64,000 nt of DNA from Pseudomonas reinekei (GCF_001945365.1 NZ_MSTQ01000010.1:148734-212733); one strand, 5' to 3'; numbered from the stretch's first letter, positions 11,835 through 22,740 are shown. Notes: generated from the sequence alone by a model not told the origin. Program-made: numbers and translations.

Positions 11835-12959
11835 TTACAAATCGCCGAAGAAGCGCTTCACGCCTTCGAACCAGCCGGTGGTTTTCGGCGAATGGCTGTT
11901 GTCGTCCGCCAGGGAACTGCGGAACTCCTCGAGCATTTCGCGCTGACGACGACTCAGGTTGACCGGCGTCTCGACTGCCACACGGCACATCAAGTCACCG
12001 GCACCGCCGCCACGCACGGGCGCCACGCCTTTGCCACGAACACGGAACTGCTTGCCGGTTTGAGTCCCTTCAGGGATTTTCAGTTTGACCCGGCCATCAA
12101 GGGTCGGAATCTCCAGCTCGCCGCCCAGCGCCGCATCGACGAAGCTGATCGGCACTTCGCAGAACAGGTGCTTGCCATCGCGCTGGAAGATCGAGTGCTC
12201 GCGCACATTGATCACCACGTACAGGTCGCCAGTCGGGCCGCCCTGTGCGCCCGCCTCGCCTTCGCCGGACAGGCGAATGCGGTCACCGGTATCGACACCG
12301 GCCGGTACTTTCACAGACAGGGTCTTGTACTCTTCGACACGACCTTCGCCGTGGCAGGAATCGCACGGATCGGAAATGATCTTGCCTTGGCCATGGCAGC
12401 GCGGGCAGGTCTGCTGCACCGAGAAGAAGCCTTGCTGCATGCGTACCTGGCCAATACCGCCACAGGTAGGGCAAGTCACCGGCGAAGAACCTTTCTTCGC
12501 GCCCGAGCCATCGCACGGCTTGCAGTTGACCAGCGTCGGAACGCGGATATTCACGGTCGTGCCGCGCACCGCTTCTTCCAGGTCCAGCTCCAGGGTGTAG
12601 CGCAAATCGCTGCCGCGCTGAGCGCCGCCACGGGAACCGCCGCGACCGCCACCGAAGAAGTCACTGAAGACATCGCCAAAAATGTCGGAGAAGTTCTGAC
12701 CACCAAAACCGGCACCGCCGCCACCCATGCTCGGGTCGACACCGGCATGGCCGTACTGGTCGTACGCTGCACGTTTGCTGGAATCGGACAGCACTTCGTA
12801 GGCCTCGTTGGCCTCTTTGAACATTTCTTCCGACGCTTTGTCATCGGGATTACGGTCCGGGTGGTGCTTCATCGCCAAGCGACGGTAAGCCTTTTTCAGG
12901 TCCGCCTCGCTTGAGCCTCGTTCAACACCCAATACTTCGTAATAGTCACGCTTTGCCAT
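11835..12959 (-). CDS. dnaJ: Hsp40 co-chaperone DnaJ
   Basis: Stimulates DnaK ATPase and delivers unfolded substrates. It has 374 residues. The J domain is at 1-70 with HPD near 33-35, then a Gly/Phe-rich linker (about 75-130), and a zinc-finger region with four CxxCxGxG repeats (CKPCDGSG, CPTCGGIG, CPRCHGQG, CDSCHGEG) between about 145 and 205. The substrate-binding C-terminal domains follow. It is third in grpE-dnaK-dnaJ; the 298-bp gap to dnaK contains a REP-like hairpin that could make the two messages differ in level. Confidence 0.98.
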   Translation of the reverse strand: MAKRDYYEVLGVERGSSEADLKKAYRRLAMKHHPDRNPDDKASEEMFKEANEAYEVLSDSSKRAAYDQYGHAGVDPSMGGGGAGFGGQNFSDIFGDVFSDFFGGGRGGSRGGAQRGSDLRYTLELDLEEAVRGTTVNIRVPTLVNCKPCDGSGAKKGSSPVTCPTCGGIGQVRMQQGFFSVQQTCPRCHGQGKIISDPCDSCHGEGRVEEYKTLSVKVPAGVDTGDRIRLSGEGEAGAQGGPTGDLYVVINVREHSIFQRDGKHLFCEVPISFVDAALGGELEIPTLDGRVKLKIPEGTQTGKQFRVRGKGVAPVRGGGAGDLMCRVAVETPVNLSRRQREMLEEFRSSLADDNSHSPKTTGWFEGVKRFFGDL

Positions 12960-13183
12960 AAGTCATTTGCACCCTTGAGGACGTTCGGCAAACCTCTCCT
13001 GAACCCTGCCGAACTCGTTGAGCCCCAATACAGGCCCGGACCCAACTCACGTCAATTCAACGATCCTGGTCTTTGTTTCGATGTGGCACTTGAGGCTCGG
13101 AAAGCAGGAGCATTCCCGGCCATGCCAGCAGCACGCGAACGCGGTCGCATACTGTAAAAATTCGCGTGTTCCAGACACGCCAA

Positions 13184-13203
13184 CGCGGGAGCAAGCTCCC
13201 GCG
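13184..13203. repeat. REP-like palindrome between dnaK and dnaJ
   Basis: CGCGGGAGC and GCTCCCGCG around AA form a perfect 20-bp palindrome. The GGGAGCAAGCTCCC core is the widespread pseudomonad REP sequence; a related core occurs after smpB at 21696-21812. The rest of the 298-bp gap shows no gene. Confidence 0.6.
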
Positions 13204-13257
13204 CGGCGACATCCTACCAGTCACCGCCTGAAGGCAGTCAACCGGGCGACCAACAAC

Positions 13258-15174
<1,917 letters not shown>

Positions 15175-15276
15175 GTTCACTCTCCCGAAACTTTGGATTT
15201 GGATGCCGCAGCAGTGGTGGCTAACTGCGGTAGCACTTAAACGCTTGACTTCTAAATGGGGGCCTTGCGGCTAATT

Positions 15277-15843
15277 TCAAGCCTGCTCGTCAATCGAAGG
15301 CGAAACCGGTGCCGGAGCCTTGCTGACCACGACCATTGCCGGGCGCAGCAGACGACCATTGAGCTGATAGCCCTTCTGGAACACCTTGAGCACGCTGTTC
15401 GGCTCGAGATCGGCGCTTTCCTGCATGGCCATCGCCTGATGAAGAACGGCATTGAACGGTTCGCCATGCGGATCGATCGCTTCCAACTGATAACGCTTCA
15501 GGGTGTCCTGGAACATTTTCAGGGTCAGTTCGATGCCTTCGCGCATCGGACGGATGCTTTCGTCATCCGGGCTCGACAACTCAAGGCCACGCTCGAGACT
15601 GTCGATGATCGGCAGCAGGTCGCCGGCGAATTTTTCCAGCGCGAATTTGTGAGCCTTTTCGACATCCTGCTCGGCGCGACGGCGGACGTTCTGCAGATCG
15701 GCGGCTACACGCAAAGCTTGATCCTGCGCGCCTGCCAGCTGCTCTTCGAGCACTTGTACACGGGCCGCCAGGTCATCACCCGAAGCTTGAGGAGCCTGAT
15801 CGGCGTCTTGATTTTGCGTATCCACTGTCTGTTCGTCAGCCAT
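15277..15843 (-). CDS. grpE: Nucleotide exchange factor GrpE
   Basis: Dimeric exchange factor that releases ADP from DnaK. It has 188 residues: a long N-terminal coiled coil (about 25-85, with VLEEQLAGAQDQ and LQNVRRRAEQDVEK) and a compact beta C-terminal domain with the family stretch NSVLKVFQKGYQLNGRLLRPAMVVV written here as two parts, NSVLKVFQKGYQLNGR and LLRPAMVVV. It is the first gene of the heat-shock operon, 102 bp upstream of dnaK, and is divergent from recN. Confidence 0.97.
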   Translation of the reverse strand: MADEQTVDTQNQDADQAPQASGDDLAARVQVLEEQLAGAQDQALRVAADLQNVRRRAEQDVEKAHKFALEKFAGDLLPIIDSLERGLELSSPDDESIRPMREGIELTLKMFQDTLKRYQLEAIDPHGEPFNAVLHQAMAMQESADLEPNSVLKVFQKGYQLNGRLLRPAMVVVSKAPAPVSPSIDEQA

Positions 15844-15895
15844 AGAATTCTCCTTTCAATATCGTCCGCGAGCTCAACTCGCGCTTCTGCCCAGC

Positions 15896-15924
15896 TATAT
15901 GGGGCCGCAAAATCCGGCTTCAAG
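15896..15924 (-). promoter_or_regulatory. Sigma-32 (RpoH) promoter of grpE-dnaK-dnaJ
   Basis: Reading on the minus strand, -35 CTTGAA (15919-15924) is followed by a 14-base spacer and -10 CCCCATATA (15896-15904). Both boxes match the RpoH consensus (CTTGAA and CCCCATNTA) fully. It lies 53 bp before the grpE ATG. Confidence 0.9.
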
Positions 15925-16043
15925 GGGGGCGATGTGATTAACCCTACAAAAAGCTCTGCATTGGTATTACTTGCTGCGCTAACGATTTCGTCGGATCAAA
16001 CGAAACGAGCTAAGCGAGGGCATTGTCAGCCAGAAACAAAACA

Positions 16044-16059
16044 CTGTATAAATAACCAG
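16044..16059. promoter_or_regulatory. LexA (SOS) box of recN
   Basis: CTGTATAAATAACCAG keeps the CTG-N10-CAG frame of the gammaproteobacterial LexA box and the AT-rich centre. It lies 25 bp before the recN ATG. recN is a classic SOS gene, so the assignment is strong by context. Confidence 0.85.
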
Positions 16060-16083
16060 ACCTAAAGCCTGGGAGCGGCCTTT

Positions 16084-17757
16084 ATGCTGGTGCACCTGTC
16101 CGTACATAACTACGCCATCGTTGAACATCTCGATCTCGAACTCGATCGCGGAATGAGCGTGATCACGGGTGAAACCGGCGCCGGCAAGTCGATCATGCTC
16201 GACGCCCTGGGCCTGACGCTGGGCGATCGCGCCGACAGCGGCGTGGTTCGCCCCGGCGCAGACAAGGCCGACATCCTGGCAACCTTCGACCTGGCGGACA
16301 TTCCGGAAGCCAGCACCTGGCTGGCCGAACGCGACCTCGAAAACGACGGCCCGTGCATCCTGCGCCGGGTAATCACCGCCGAAGGACGTTCACGCGGCTA
16401 TATCAACGGCACGCCCTGCCCGCTCGGCGACCTCAAGTCGCTGGGCGAGTTGCTGATCGATATCCACAGCCAGCACGAGCACCAATCCCTGCTCAAGACG
16501 GATACCCACCGCCGCCTGCTCGACGAATACGCCGGCGCAACCGATCTCGCCCGCCAGGTACAGCTCGCCGCCCAGCGCTGGCGCCAGACTCGCCAGGAGC
16601 TCGAACGCCTCTCCAATTCCGGCGATGAGCAACGCGCCCGCCATCAACTGCTCAGCTATCAGCTGGAAGAACTGGAAAATCTCGGCCTGGGCGACAACGA
16701 ACTGGAACAGCTGGAACAGGAACACAAGAACCTGACCAATGCCGAAACCTTGCTGGGGATTTGCCGGCAAGTGGTCGAGCAATGCAGCGAAAGCGACTCC
16801 GGCAACGTTTTGAATGCTCTTACCGCCAGCCTCAATCGTCTGTCGAGCGCGAACAGTTCCATCGGCGCACTCGGTGAAGCCAGCAGCCTGCTGACCAGTG
16901 CCCAGATCCAGGTGGAGGAAGCCGTCGGGGAGCTAAACCGATTCCTGGATAATTTCGATGCCGACCCTGCGCGCCTCCAATATCTGGAAGAGCGTCTCGA
17001 CGCGATTTACACCATGGCGCGCAAACATCGCATCCAGCCGACCGAAGTCGCGGAGATGCAGCAACGCCTGCTGGATGAAATCGAAACCCTGAATGCCAAC
17101 GACGAATCCATCGAGCGACTGAGCGAAGAGCTGGCGTCCTATGCCCGTCATTATCAGGAGAAGGCCCGGGAGCTGAGTGACTTGCGCCACCAGGCGTCAA
17201 GCAGCCTGGCCAGCGCCGTGGAGCAGGAAATCCAGCGCCTTGGCATGCCCGGCGGCCGCTTCACCATTGAGCTTCGCCCCAATAGCAGCGATGAACTGTT
17301 GCCGAACGGCCTCGAACAGGTCGAACTGCTGGTCAGCGCAAACCCGGGCCAGCCATTAAAAGCCCTGGCGAAAGTGGCATCCGGCGGCGAACTGTCGCGG
17401 ATCAGCCTGGCGATTCAGGTCATTACCGCACAGACCTCTCGCGTGCCGACCTTGGTGTTTGACGAAGTGGACGTGGGCATTGGTGGCCCGACGGCCGAAA
17501 TTGTCGGCCAGTTGCTGCGTCGACTCGGCGAGCGCGGACAGGTGCTGACCGTGACCCACTTGCCGCAAGTAGCGGCACAGGGGCACCAACATCTTTTTGT
17601 CCACAAGGTACGAGGCGAAGACGCTACTCGCACGGCCGTCTCCAAATTGAGCAAGAACGATCGCGTGGAAGAGGTCGCCCGGATGCTCGGCGGCATCGAT
17701 CTCACCAAGGAGTCCCTGGCTCACGCGAAAAAAATGGTGGTGGCGGCAAAAGTTTAA
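16084..17757 (+). CDS. recN: DNA repair protein RecN
   Basis: SMC-like ATPase that acts on chromosomes at double-strand breaks. It has 557 residues. Walker A GETGAGKS is near residue 29-36. Two long coiled-coil arms occupy the middle (about 150-350). The ABC signature region ASGGELSRISLA is near 434-445 and Walker B LVFDEVDVGIGG near 458-469, followed by VTHLPQVAA. The start is supported by GGAG upstream and by the family N-terminus MLVHLSVHNYAIVEHL. Control by LexA is expected from the box just upstream. A bidirectional terminator separates it from fur. Confidence 0.98.
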   Translation: MLVHLSVHNYAIVEHLDLELDRGMSVITGETGAGKSIMLDALGLTLGDRADSGVVRPGADKADILATFDLADIPEASTWLAERDLENDGPCILRRVITAEGRSRGYINGTPCPLGDLKSLGELLIDIHSQHEHQSLLKTDTHRRLLDEYAGATDLARQVQLAAQRWRQTRQELERLSNSGDEQRARHQLLSYQLEELENLGLGDNELEQLEQEHKNLTNAETLLGICRQVVEQCSESDSGNVLNALTASLNRLSSANSSIGALGEASSLLTSAQIQVEEAVGELNRFLDNFDADPARLQYLEERLDAIYTMARKHRIQPTEVAEMQQRLLDEIETLNANDESIERLSEELASYARHYQEKARELSDLRHQASSSLASAVEQEIQRLGMPGGRFTIELRPNSSDELLPNGLEQVELLVSANPGQPLKALAKVASGGELSRISLAIQVITAQTSRVPTLVFDEVDVGIGGPTAEIVGQLLRRLGERGQVLTVTHLPQVAAQGHQHLFVHKVRGEDATRTAVSKLSKNDRVEEVARMLGGIDLTKESLAHAKKMVVAAKV

Positions 17758-17773
17758 GGTACGCAGAAAGCAC

Positions 17774-17797
17774 GAAGGCGACCCTAAGGTCGCCTTC
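17774..17797. terminator. Bidirectional terminator between recN and fur
   Basis: Perfect 10-bp arms GAAGGCGACC and GGTCGCCTTC with a four-base loop, lying between convergent recN and fur. The T-rich tail on the plus side is short (GTTCGTTT). Confidence 0.7.
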
Positions 17798-17830
17798 GTT
17801 CGTTTCGCGAACCAGGTTCGCGCGACATGC

Positions 17831-18235
17831 TTACTTTTTCTTGCGTACGTACAGCACCAGATTGTGATCAACCATCTCGAAACCGTACTTGTCGACGATC
17901 GCTTTCTGCAGGCGCTCGATTTCTTCGTCGAAGAATTCGATCACTTCGCTGGTTTCGACGTTGACCATATGGTCGTGATGCTTGCCGTCGTCCAGCTCGA
18001 AGACCGCATGGCCTCCGTCAAAGTTGTGCCGCACCACAAGGCCAGCTGCCTCGAACTGAGTCAGTACACGGTAAACCGTGGCCAGACCGACGTCCTCACC
18101 AGCCTCCATCAGTGCCTTATAGACATCTTCAGCACTCATGTGGCGTTGCTCGGCGGAGTCGAGCATTTGCAGAATTTTGACCCGTGGCAGGGTCACTTTG
18201 AGGCCGGCTTTGCGTAGTTCGCTATTTTCAACCAT
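17831..18235 (-). CDS. fur: Ferric uptake regulator
   Basis: Iron-responsive repressor of siderophore and uptake genes. It has 134 residues, typical of pseudomonads. An N-terminal winged helix is at 1-80 and a dimerisation domain follows with the metal-binding HHDH pattern (DDGKHHDHMV near 84-93) and His/Glu ligands in EVIEFFDEEIE. As in other pseudomonad Fur proteins there is no CxxC pair. It is divergent from bamE across about 100 bp, a conserved pairing. Confidence 0.97.
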   Translation of the reverse strand: MVENSELRKAGLKVTLPRVKILQMLDSAEQRHMSAEDVYKALMEAGEDVGLATVYRVLTQFEAAGLVVRHNFDGGHAVFELDDGKHHDHMVNVETSEVIEFFDEEIERLQKAIVDKYGFEMVDHNLVLYVRKKK

Positions 18236-18258
18236 GGTCAGCTTTCTCGCGATGCTGC

Positions 18259-18287
18259 TTCGCAGCTTCTCTTAATGCGGGTATGAT
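18259..18287 (+). promoter_or_regulatory. Candidate sigma-70 promoter of bamE
   Basis: A -10-like TATGAT (18282-18287), preceded by a GCGGG that could act as an extended -10, and a weak -35 TTCGCA (18259-18264) with 17-base spacing, 46 bp before the bamE ATG. It overlaps the region that must also hold the fur promoter. Confidence 0.4.
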
Positions 18288-18332
18288 CGGCGTTTACGTT
18301 GTCCCAGCCAAGATAGTGGAAGTCGCCCACCG

Positions 18333-18860
18333 ATGCAAAACACCAAGCTCTTGCTAACCAGTTTCACCTTTGTGGGACTGCTCGCACTCGCCGGTTGTTC
18401 ATTCCCCGGGGTTTACAAAATCGACATCCAGCAGGGCAATGTCGTCACGCAGGACATGATAGACCAGTTACGCCCGGGAATGACCCGAAAGCAAGTACGG
18501 TTTATCATGGGTAACCCTCTGCTGACCGACACGTTCCATGCCGATCGCTGGGATTACCTGTACAGCCTGCAACCAGGGGGCGGTGAACGCCAACAGGAAC
18601 GCATTAGCGTTATCTTCAACCCAAATGACCAGCTTGTCAGTCTCTCCGGCGATTTCATGCCGGGCGTGAGCCGCGACGAGGCGATTCTCGGCAAGGACAG
18701 TGGCACTACTGTCACCGCACCGGCAGAAAACGTCGAGAAGCCGAAACCGGAAAAACCGGTCAAGCCAGGTTCGTTGCTGGATCAGATTCAAAAGGACGTC
18801 GACGGCGTAGAAACCGTTCCTGTTCCGACTCCAGAACCACTGGACACCTCGCCGCAATAA
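18333..18860 (+). CDS. bamE: Outer-membrane assembly lipoprotein BamE (OmlA)
   Basis: Small lipoprotein of the BAM complex that inserts beta-barrel proteins into the outer membrane. It has 175 residues. A lipoprotein signal peptide ends in the lipobox LAGC (Cys near 22). The SmpA/OmlA fold follows (about 35-110) with the signature LRPGMTRKQVRFIMGNPLL. The Pro/Lys-rich tail beyond residue 125 is a pseudomonad extension. Known as omlA in P. aeruginosa, where it is likewise divergent from fur. A strong terminator follows. Confidence 0.96.
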   Translation: MQNTKLLLTSFTFVGLLALAGCSFPGVYKIDIQQGNVVTQDMIDQLRPGMTRKQVRFIMGNPLLTDTFHADRWDYLYSLQPGGGERQQERISVIFNPNDQLVSLSGDFMPGVSRDEAILGKDSGTTVTAPAENVEKPKPEKPVKPGSLLDQIQKDVDGVETVPVPTPEPLDTSPQ

Positions 18861-18873
18861 TTTGCGACGCAAT

Positions 18874-18900
18874 AAAAAACCCGGCATGCCCGGGTTTTTT
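18874..18900. terminator. Terminator after bamE
   Basis: AAAAACCCGGC / GCCCGGGTTTTTT hairpin with a T-run on both strands, so it can stop both bamE and the convergent rnfH transcript. Confidence 0.85.
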
Positions 18901-18920
18901 ATTACCTGCTGTTTTGCAAT

Positions 18921-19235
18921 TCATTGATTCCGGGCTTTGGCCTCGGCCGCCTTGGCAGCCCGAAGTCGCCGGACTTCCTTGGGATCTGCCAGCAGCGGCC
19001 GGTAAATCTCGATGCGATCTCCCGACTGGACCGCTCGGGTGTCGGAATCGCCAATCACCTTGCCGAAGATACCCACCGGGCATTCAGCCAAGTCCAGCTC
19101 GGCAAACACATCACCGATCCCGGACTTCAACAATGCAGCACGAACCGTGGTCCCCGCCGGCACTGCGACCGACATGAGCACCTGACGATCTTCAGCGGCA
19201 TACACCACCTCGACCTCGATCATCACCTCAACCAT
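18921..19235 (-). CDS. rnfH: RnfH-family ubiquitin-fold protein
   Basis: A 104-residue protein of the RnfH/UPF0125 family with a beta-grasp fold; its biochemical role is not settled. The core VVYAAEDRQVLMSVAVPAGT and the family stretch LAECPVGIFGKV are visible, as is the conserved end DRIEIYRPLLADPKEVRR. Starts at 19235 (MVEVMIEV) or 19223 (MIEVEVVY) are possible. The first overlaps the ratA stop by 8 bp, the common coupling in this pair. The C-terminus is lysine/arginine-rich. The ratA-rnfH order is conserved beside smpB and bamE. Confidence 0.9.
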   Translation of the reverse strand: MVEVMIEVEVVYAAEDRQVLMSVAVPAGTTVRAALLKSGIGDVFAELDLAECPVGIFGKVIGDSDTRAVQSGDRIEIYRPLLADPKEVRRLRAAKAAEAKARNQ

Positions 19236-19662
19236 GCATTTGCTTGGCACGCTGGCAGAACGCATCCACCAGCGTATTGGCGGCCTGATTGAACAAAGGC
19301 CCCAAGGTGGCACGAATAATCGGCCCCGCGTAGTCAAACGACAGGTCCAGGCTGATCTTGCAGGCCTTCTCACCCAACGGTTTGAAGACCCAGACGCCGT
19401 GCAGCTGAGTGAACGGCCCTTCTTCCAGGTTCATCTCGATCGATTGACCAGGCACCAGGGTATTGCGCGTCACGAAATGCTGGCTGAGCCCGCCCTTGGC
19501 CACACCAACGCTGGCGCGCATGTGCTCGGGAGAACTCTCCAGGACTTCAGCCGCTGAGCACCACGGCAGGAATTCCGGATACCGCGCAACGTCGTTGACC
19601 AGGTCATAAAGCGCTTGCGCCGGATACGGCAGCAGGGCTGATCGTGAAATGTGTGTCGTCAT
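19228..19662 (-). CDS. ratA: RatA-family START/Bet v1-fold protein (ubiquinone-binding COQ10 type)
   Basis: A polyketide cyclase/START-domain protein of 144 residues, related to E. coli RatA (described as a 50S-binding toxin) and to the mitochondrial coenzyme Q-binding COQ10. Family landmarks are ALYDLVNDVARYPEFLPWC near 15-33 and GPLFNQAANTLVDAFCQRA near the end. The ATG at 19662 (MTTHISRSAL) gives the usual length; a longer frame to 19692 is unlikely. The next gene, rnfH, overlaps its stop. Confidence 0.92.
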   Translation of the reverse strand: MTTHISRSALLPYPAQALYDLVNDVARYPEFLPWCSAAEVLESSPEHMRASVGVAKGGLSQHFVTRNTLVPGQSIEMNLEEGPFTQLHGVWVFKPLGEKACKISLDLSFDYAGPIIRATLGPLFNQAANTLVDAFCQRAKQMHG

Positions 19663-19669
19663 GTCAGCG

Positions 19670-21073
19670 TTACTTCCAGAGCTGGGCGGCAAACACTACG
19701 AGAATGCCGATGGGCGCCACATAGCGCATCAAAAACAGGGACAGAGCGAACAATGCCGGGTTGCGGATGGACAATTCCTCACGCACCGCGTCACGGCCCA
19801 TCACCCAGCCTGCAAACACCACGAAACACAGCCCACCGAGTGGCAGCATGATCCGCGAGGTGAAAAAATCGATCACGCCGAAGAAGTCGAGACCGCCTGC
19901 CGCTCCCCATTGGTAGAGGTGGAACAACCCGCCTTCGTTCACGAAAAACTTGGCTTCCTTCCAGATATTGAAGGAAAACACTGTGCCCAGACCGACAAAC
20001 CAGCAGATGAAAGCCAGCCAGAACGTGACCCAGGCCCGACTGACTTTCGAGCGCTCGACCAAGTAAGCCACCATGGGTTCGAGCAGCGAAATGGCCGAAC
20101 TCCACGCCGCAATCGCAACCAACACGAAGAACACTACGCCCATCAACTGGCCAAACGCTACGTTGCCAAAGGCAAAAGGCAGGCTGACAAACATCAGGCC
20201 AGGGCCCTCGCTCGGGTTCAACCCCCCGGCAAACACAATCGGAAAGAGTGCCAGACCGGCGACCAGTGAAACGAAGGTATCGAGCAGTGCAACGCCGACA
20301 ACAGTGCCGGATATCGACGAATCCTTCGGCATGTAGGCGCCGTAGATCATGATCGAACCAACGCCGACACTCAGGGAAAAGAAGGCATGCCCCATCGCTG
20401 GCAGCAAGCCGTCCATGACCTTTTCCGGGTGGAAGTCGAACATGAAATGCACGCCTTCCATGAAATGCCCGGTGGTCATGCTGTAGCCCAGCAGCACAAG
20501 GATCATCACAAACAATAGCGGCATCATGATCCGCAAGCTGCGCTCAAGCCCGGCTACCACACCCTTGGCAATCACCACGGCCGACAGCAGCATGAACACT
20601 GTGTGCCAAAGTGTCAGCCGCCATGGATCGGCGATCACTGCACCAAAGTAAGCGCCCACCTGATCGGGGGTCGCACCCTGGAAGTCGCCACGGCCCATGT
20701 CGATGATGTAATCCAGCGACCAGCCGCCAACCACACTATAGAAAGACAGGATCAGCAACGCCGTGATCATCCCGGCGAATGCGCCCCACGACCACTTGGC
20801 CGAATGCCCCGCCTCCAGCGCCAGCACCTTCAAGGCATTGGCCGGGCTCTGCCGGGCGCGCCGGCCGATCAGGGTTTCCGCGAGCATGACCGGCACACCG
20901 ATCAGCGCGATACAGGCCAGGAACATCAGCACAAACGCGCCGCCGCCATAGACGCCAACCATGTAGGGGAATTTCCAGATACTACCCAAGCCCACGGCCG
21001 AACCGGTCGCGGCGAGTATGAAGACCCAGCGGCTAGCCCAACTGCCGTGGACAGAAACCTTGTCTGTCGACAT
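19670..21073 (-). CDS. Sodium-dependent transporter, NSS (SNF) family
   Basis: Integral inner-membrane symporter of 467 residues with about 11-12 helices and the hallmark first helix GSAVGLGSIWKFPYM near 21-35, where sodium and substrate bind in LeuT-type proteins. The ATG at 21073 (MSTDKVSVHGSWASR) gives the family N-terminus. The substrate cannot be told from sequence; amino acids or amines are usual. It is located between smpB and ratA, as in other Pseudomonas chromosomes, 7 bp before ratA, and possibly co-transcribed with ratA-rnfH. Confidence 0.9.
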   Translation of the reverse strand: MSTDKVSVHGSWASRWVFILAATGSAVGLGSIWKFPYMVGVYGGGAFVLMFLACIALIGVPVMLAETLIGRRARQSPANALKVLALEAGHSAKWSWGAFAGMITALLILSFYSVVGGWSLDYIIDMGRGDFQGATPDQVGAYFGAVIADPWRLTLWHTVFMLLSAVVIAKGVVAGLERSLRIMMPLLFVMILVLLGYSMTTGHFMEGVHFMFDFHPEKVMDGLLPAMGHAFFSLSVGVGSIMIYGAYMPKDSSISGTVVGVALLDTFVSLVAGLALFPIVFAGGLNPSEGPGLMFVSLPFAFGNVAFGQLMGVVFFVLVAIAAWSSAISLLEPMVAYLVERSKVSRAWVTFWLAFICWFVGLGTVFSFNIWKEAKFFVNEGGLFHLYQWGAAGGLDFFGVIDFFTSRIMLPLGGLCFVVFAGWVMGRDAVREELSIRNPALFALSLFLMRYVAPIGILVVFAAQLWK

Positions 21074-21191
21074 CGTTATCACGCCCAAGCGTTCGAAAAA
21101 GAGCGCGCATTGTCCGGGATTCAATCAACCTGCTCAAGCACGTAGCAACACCGTAGCCGACTCGCTCGCAACTCCCTATAATGCCGCCCCT

Positions 21192-21674
21192 ATGGCTAAA
21201 CAGAAGAAACACCCAACAGGGACCATCGCGCAAAATAAAAAGGCGCGACACGATTACTTCATCGAGCATAAGTTCGAGGCTGGTCTGGTCCTGGCCGGCT
21301 GGGAAGTAAAAAGTCTGCGGGCAAGCAAGCTGCAGCTGGTTGACAGTTATGTGCTGCTCAAGGATGGCGAAGCCTGGCTGCTCGGCAGCCACATTACGCC
21401 CCTGATGACGGCCAGCACTCACGTCATCGCCGATCCGGTGCGCACCCGTAAATTGCTGCTCAACCGACGCGAGCTCGAGAAGCTCGCTGCCGCCGTGCAG
21501 CAAAAGGGTTACGCCTGCGTGTGCCTGTCCTGGTATTGGAGCAAGCACATGGTCAAGTGCGAGATCGCGCTGGGCAAGGGCAAGAAGGAATACGACAAGC
21601 GCGATACCGAGCGCGAGCGTGACGCCGGTCGCGAGTTGCAGCGCGCGGTGCGCAACAAGGGCAAGGAAGAGTAA
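21192..21674 (+). CDS. smpB: SsrA-binding protein SmpB
   Basis: Binds tmRNA and brings it to stalled ribosomes for trans-translation. It has 160 residues: the OB-fold core (about 10-130, with NKKARHDYFIEHKFEAGLVL and GWEVKSLRASK) and the basic C-terminal tail (KGKKEYDKRDTERERDAGR) that enters the mRNA channel. The ATG at 21192 gives the standard MAKQKKHPTG start; the longer frame is excluded by family alignment. Its RNA partner ssrA lies about 9.4 kb downstream on the same strand. Confidence 0.98.
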   Translation: MAKQKKHPTGTIAQNKKARHDYFIEHKFEAGLVLAGWEVKSLRASKLQLVDSYVLLKDGEAWLLGSHITPLMTASTHVIADPVRTRKLLLNRRELEKLAAAVQQKGYACVCLSWYWSKHMVKCEIALGKGKKEYDKRDTERERDAGRELQRAVRNKGKEE

Positions 21675-21695
21675 TTCTCTGCCAGACCGCGACAT

Positions 21696-21812
21696 TGTGG
21701 CGAGGGAGCTTGCTCCCGCTGAGGGGCGAAGCGCCCCTCGCTTGACGGCGTCTATCACTGCCTCTGCTGACGACTGCTGCGCGGCCGATCGGGAGCAAGC
21801 GCCCTCGCCACA
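21696..21812. repeat. REP-type inverted pair after smpB
   Basis: TGTGGCGAGGGAGCTTGCTC at the left is matched in inverted form by GAGCAAGCGCCCTCGCCACA at the right. The internal hairpin GAGGGGCG / CGCCCCTC is also present. This is the usual architecture of pseudomonad REP doublets between convergent genes. Confidence 0.75.
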
Positions 21813-21826
21813 CAGAATCGCCGTCG

Positions 21827-22594
21827 CTACATCCCCTTGCGCCGCTCCGCCCTGGCAACGCGCTGCACTTCCTGACGCACCTCTTCCAGCACCTCCTGCA
21901 CATACAGAATGTGCCTGCTGGAGACTTCACGCGCCTGTTCCGCCCTCCCCTCGATAATCGCCTGATACAACTCCCGGTGCTGCGTGATCAGCATGTCTCG
22001 GGTTTCGGTGCGCTGCTTGTACATGCCACCGATGTTGGTCACCACGTTGCGCTTGAGCAAATCGAACAGCCCCCGAATGGTGTGCAGCAACACCGCGTTA
22101 TGACTGGCCTCGGCAATCGCCAGATGGAATTTCGCATCGGCCGCGCCCTCTTCCGCGCGACTCACTTCATCGTGACGCGAATAACAGTCCTGCAACTCAT
22201 TGAACGCCGCAGTCAGCCGCTCGCGGTCGACGTCCGTGGCGCGCAACGCCGCGTAATAGGCACAGGACGCTTCCAGGGTGTGGCGGAACTCCAGCAGATC
22301 GCGCTGAGCCTCGGGATTACTCTCCAGCAATTGCAACAGCGGATCACTGAACGTCGTGCCCAACGACTCCACCACGTAATTGCCGCCGCCCTGGCGGCTG
22401 ACCAGCAAACCCTTGGCGGTCAGCTTTTGAATGGCCTCACGCAGCGAAGGGCGCGAGACGCCGAACTGCTCGGCCAGCGCACGCTCTGCCGGCAAGCGCT
22501 CCCCGGCCTTCAACGTGCCCTCGAGGATCATGCCCTCAAGCCGCTCGACAATATCGTCAGACAAACGGCGCTGACGAATCTGATCAAACCCCAT
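21827..22594 (-). CDS. lldR: GntR/FadR-type lactate-responsive repressor
   Basis: A 255-residue GntR regulator: an N-terminal winged helix (about 8-75, with GERLPAERALAEQFGVSRPS) and an all-helical FCD ligand domain (about 95-235). It is divergent from lldP and the adjoining intergenic region holds a perfect 17-bp palindrome of the PdhR/LldR type, so it most probably represses lldP-lutABC-dld until lactate binds. Assignment as lldR rests on the neighbours. The FCD metal/ligand residues (Asp, several His) look retained. Confidence 0.9.
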   Translation of the reverse strand: MGFDQIRQRRLSDDIVERLEGMILEGTLKAGERLPAERALAEQFGVSRPSLREAIQKLTAKGLLVSRQGGGNYVVESLGTTFSDPLLQLLESNPEAQRDLLEFRHTLEASCAYYAALRATDVDRERLTAAFNELQDCYSRHDEVSRAEEGAADAKFHLAIAEASHNAVLLHTIRGLFDLLKRNVVTNIGGMYKQRTETRDMLITQHRELYQAIIEGRAEQAREVSSRHILYVQEVLEEVRQEVQRVARAERRKGM

Positions 22595-22740
22595 AACTCA
22601 TCTTCTCCACGATCCGACGGCGCGCCGGCGCTCTATTCTGGCCCATTGCCGCCGCTTCGGCACCTGCCTTACAGCACTTGATCAATCACAAGGCCGATTC
22701 TTGGGGGTCACGTATTCGACAAAAGTTTTAGGGCGGCAAA

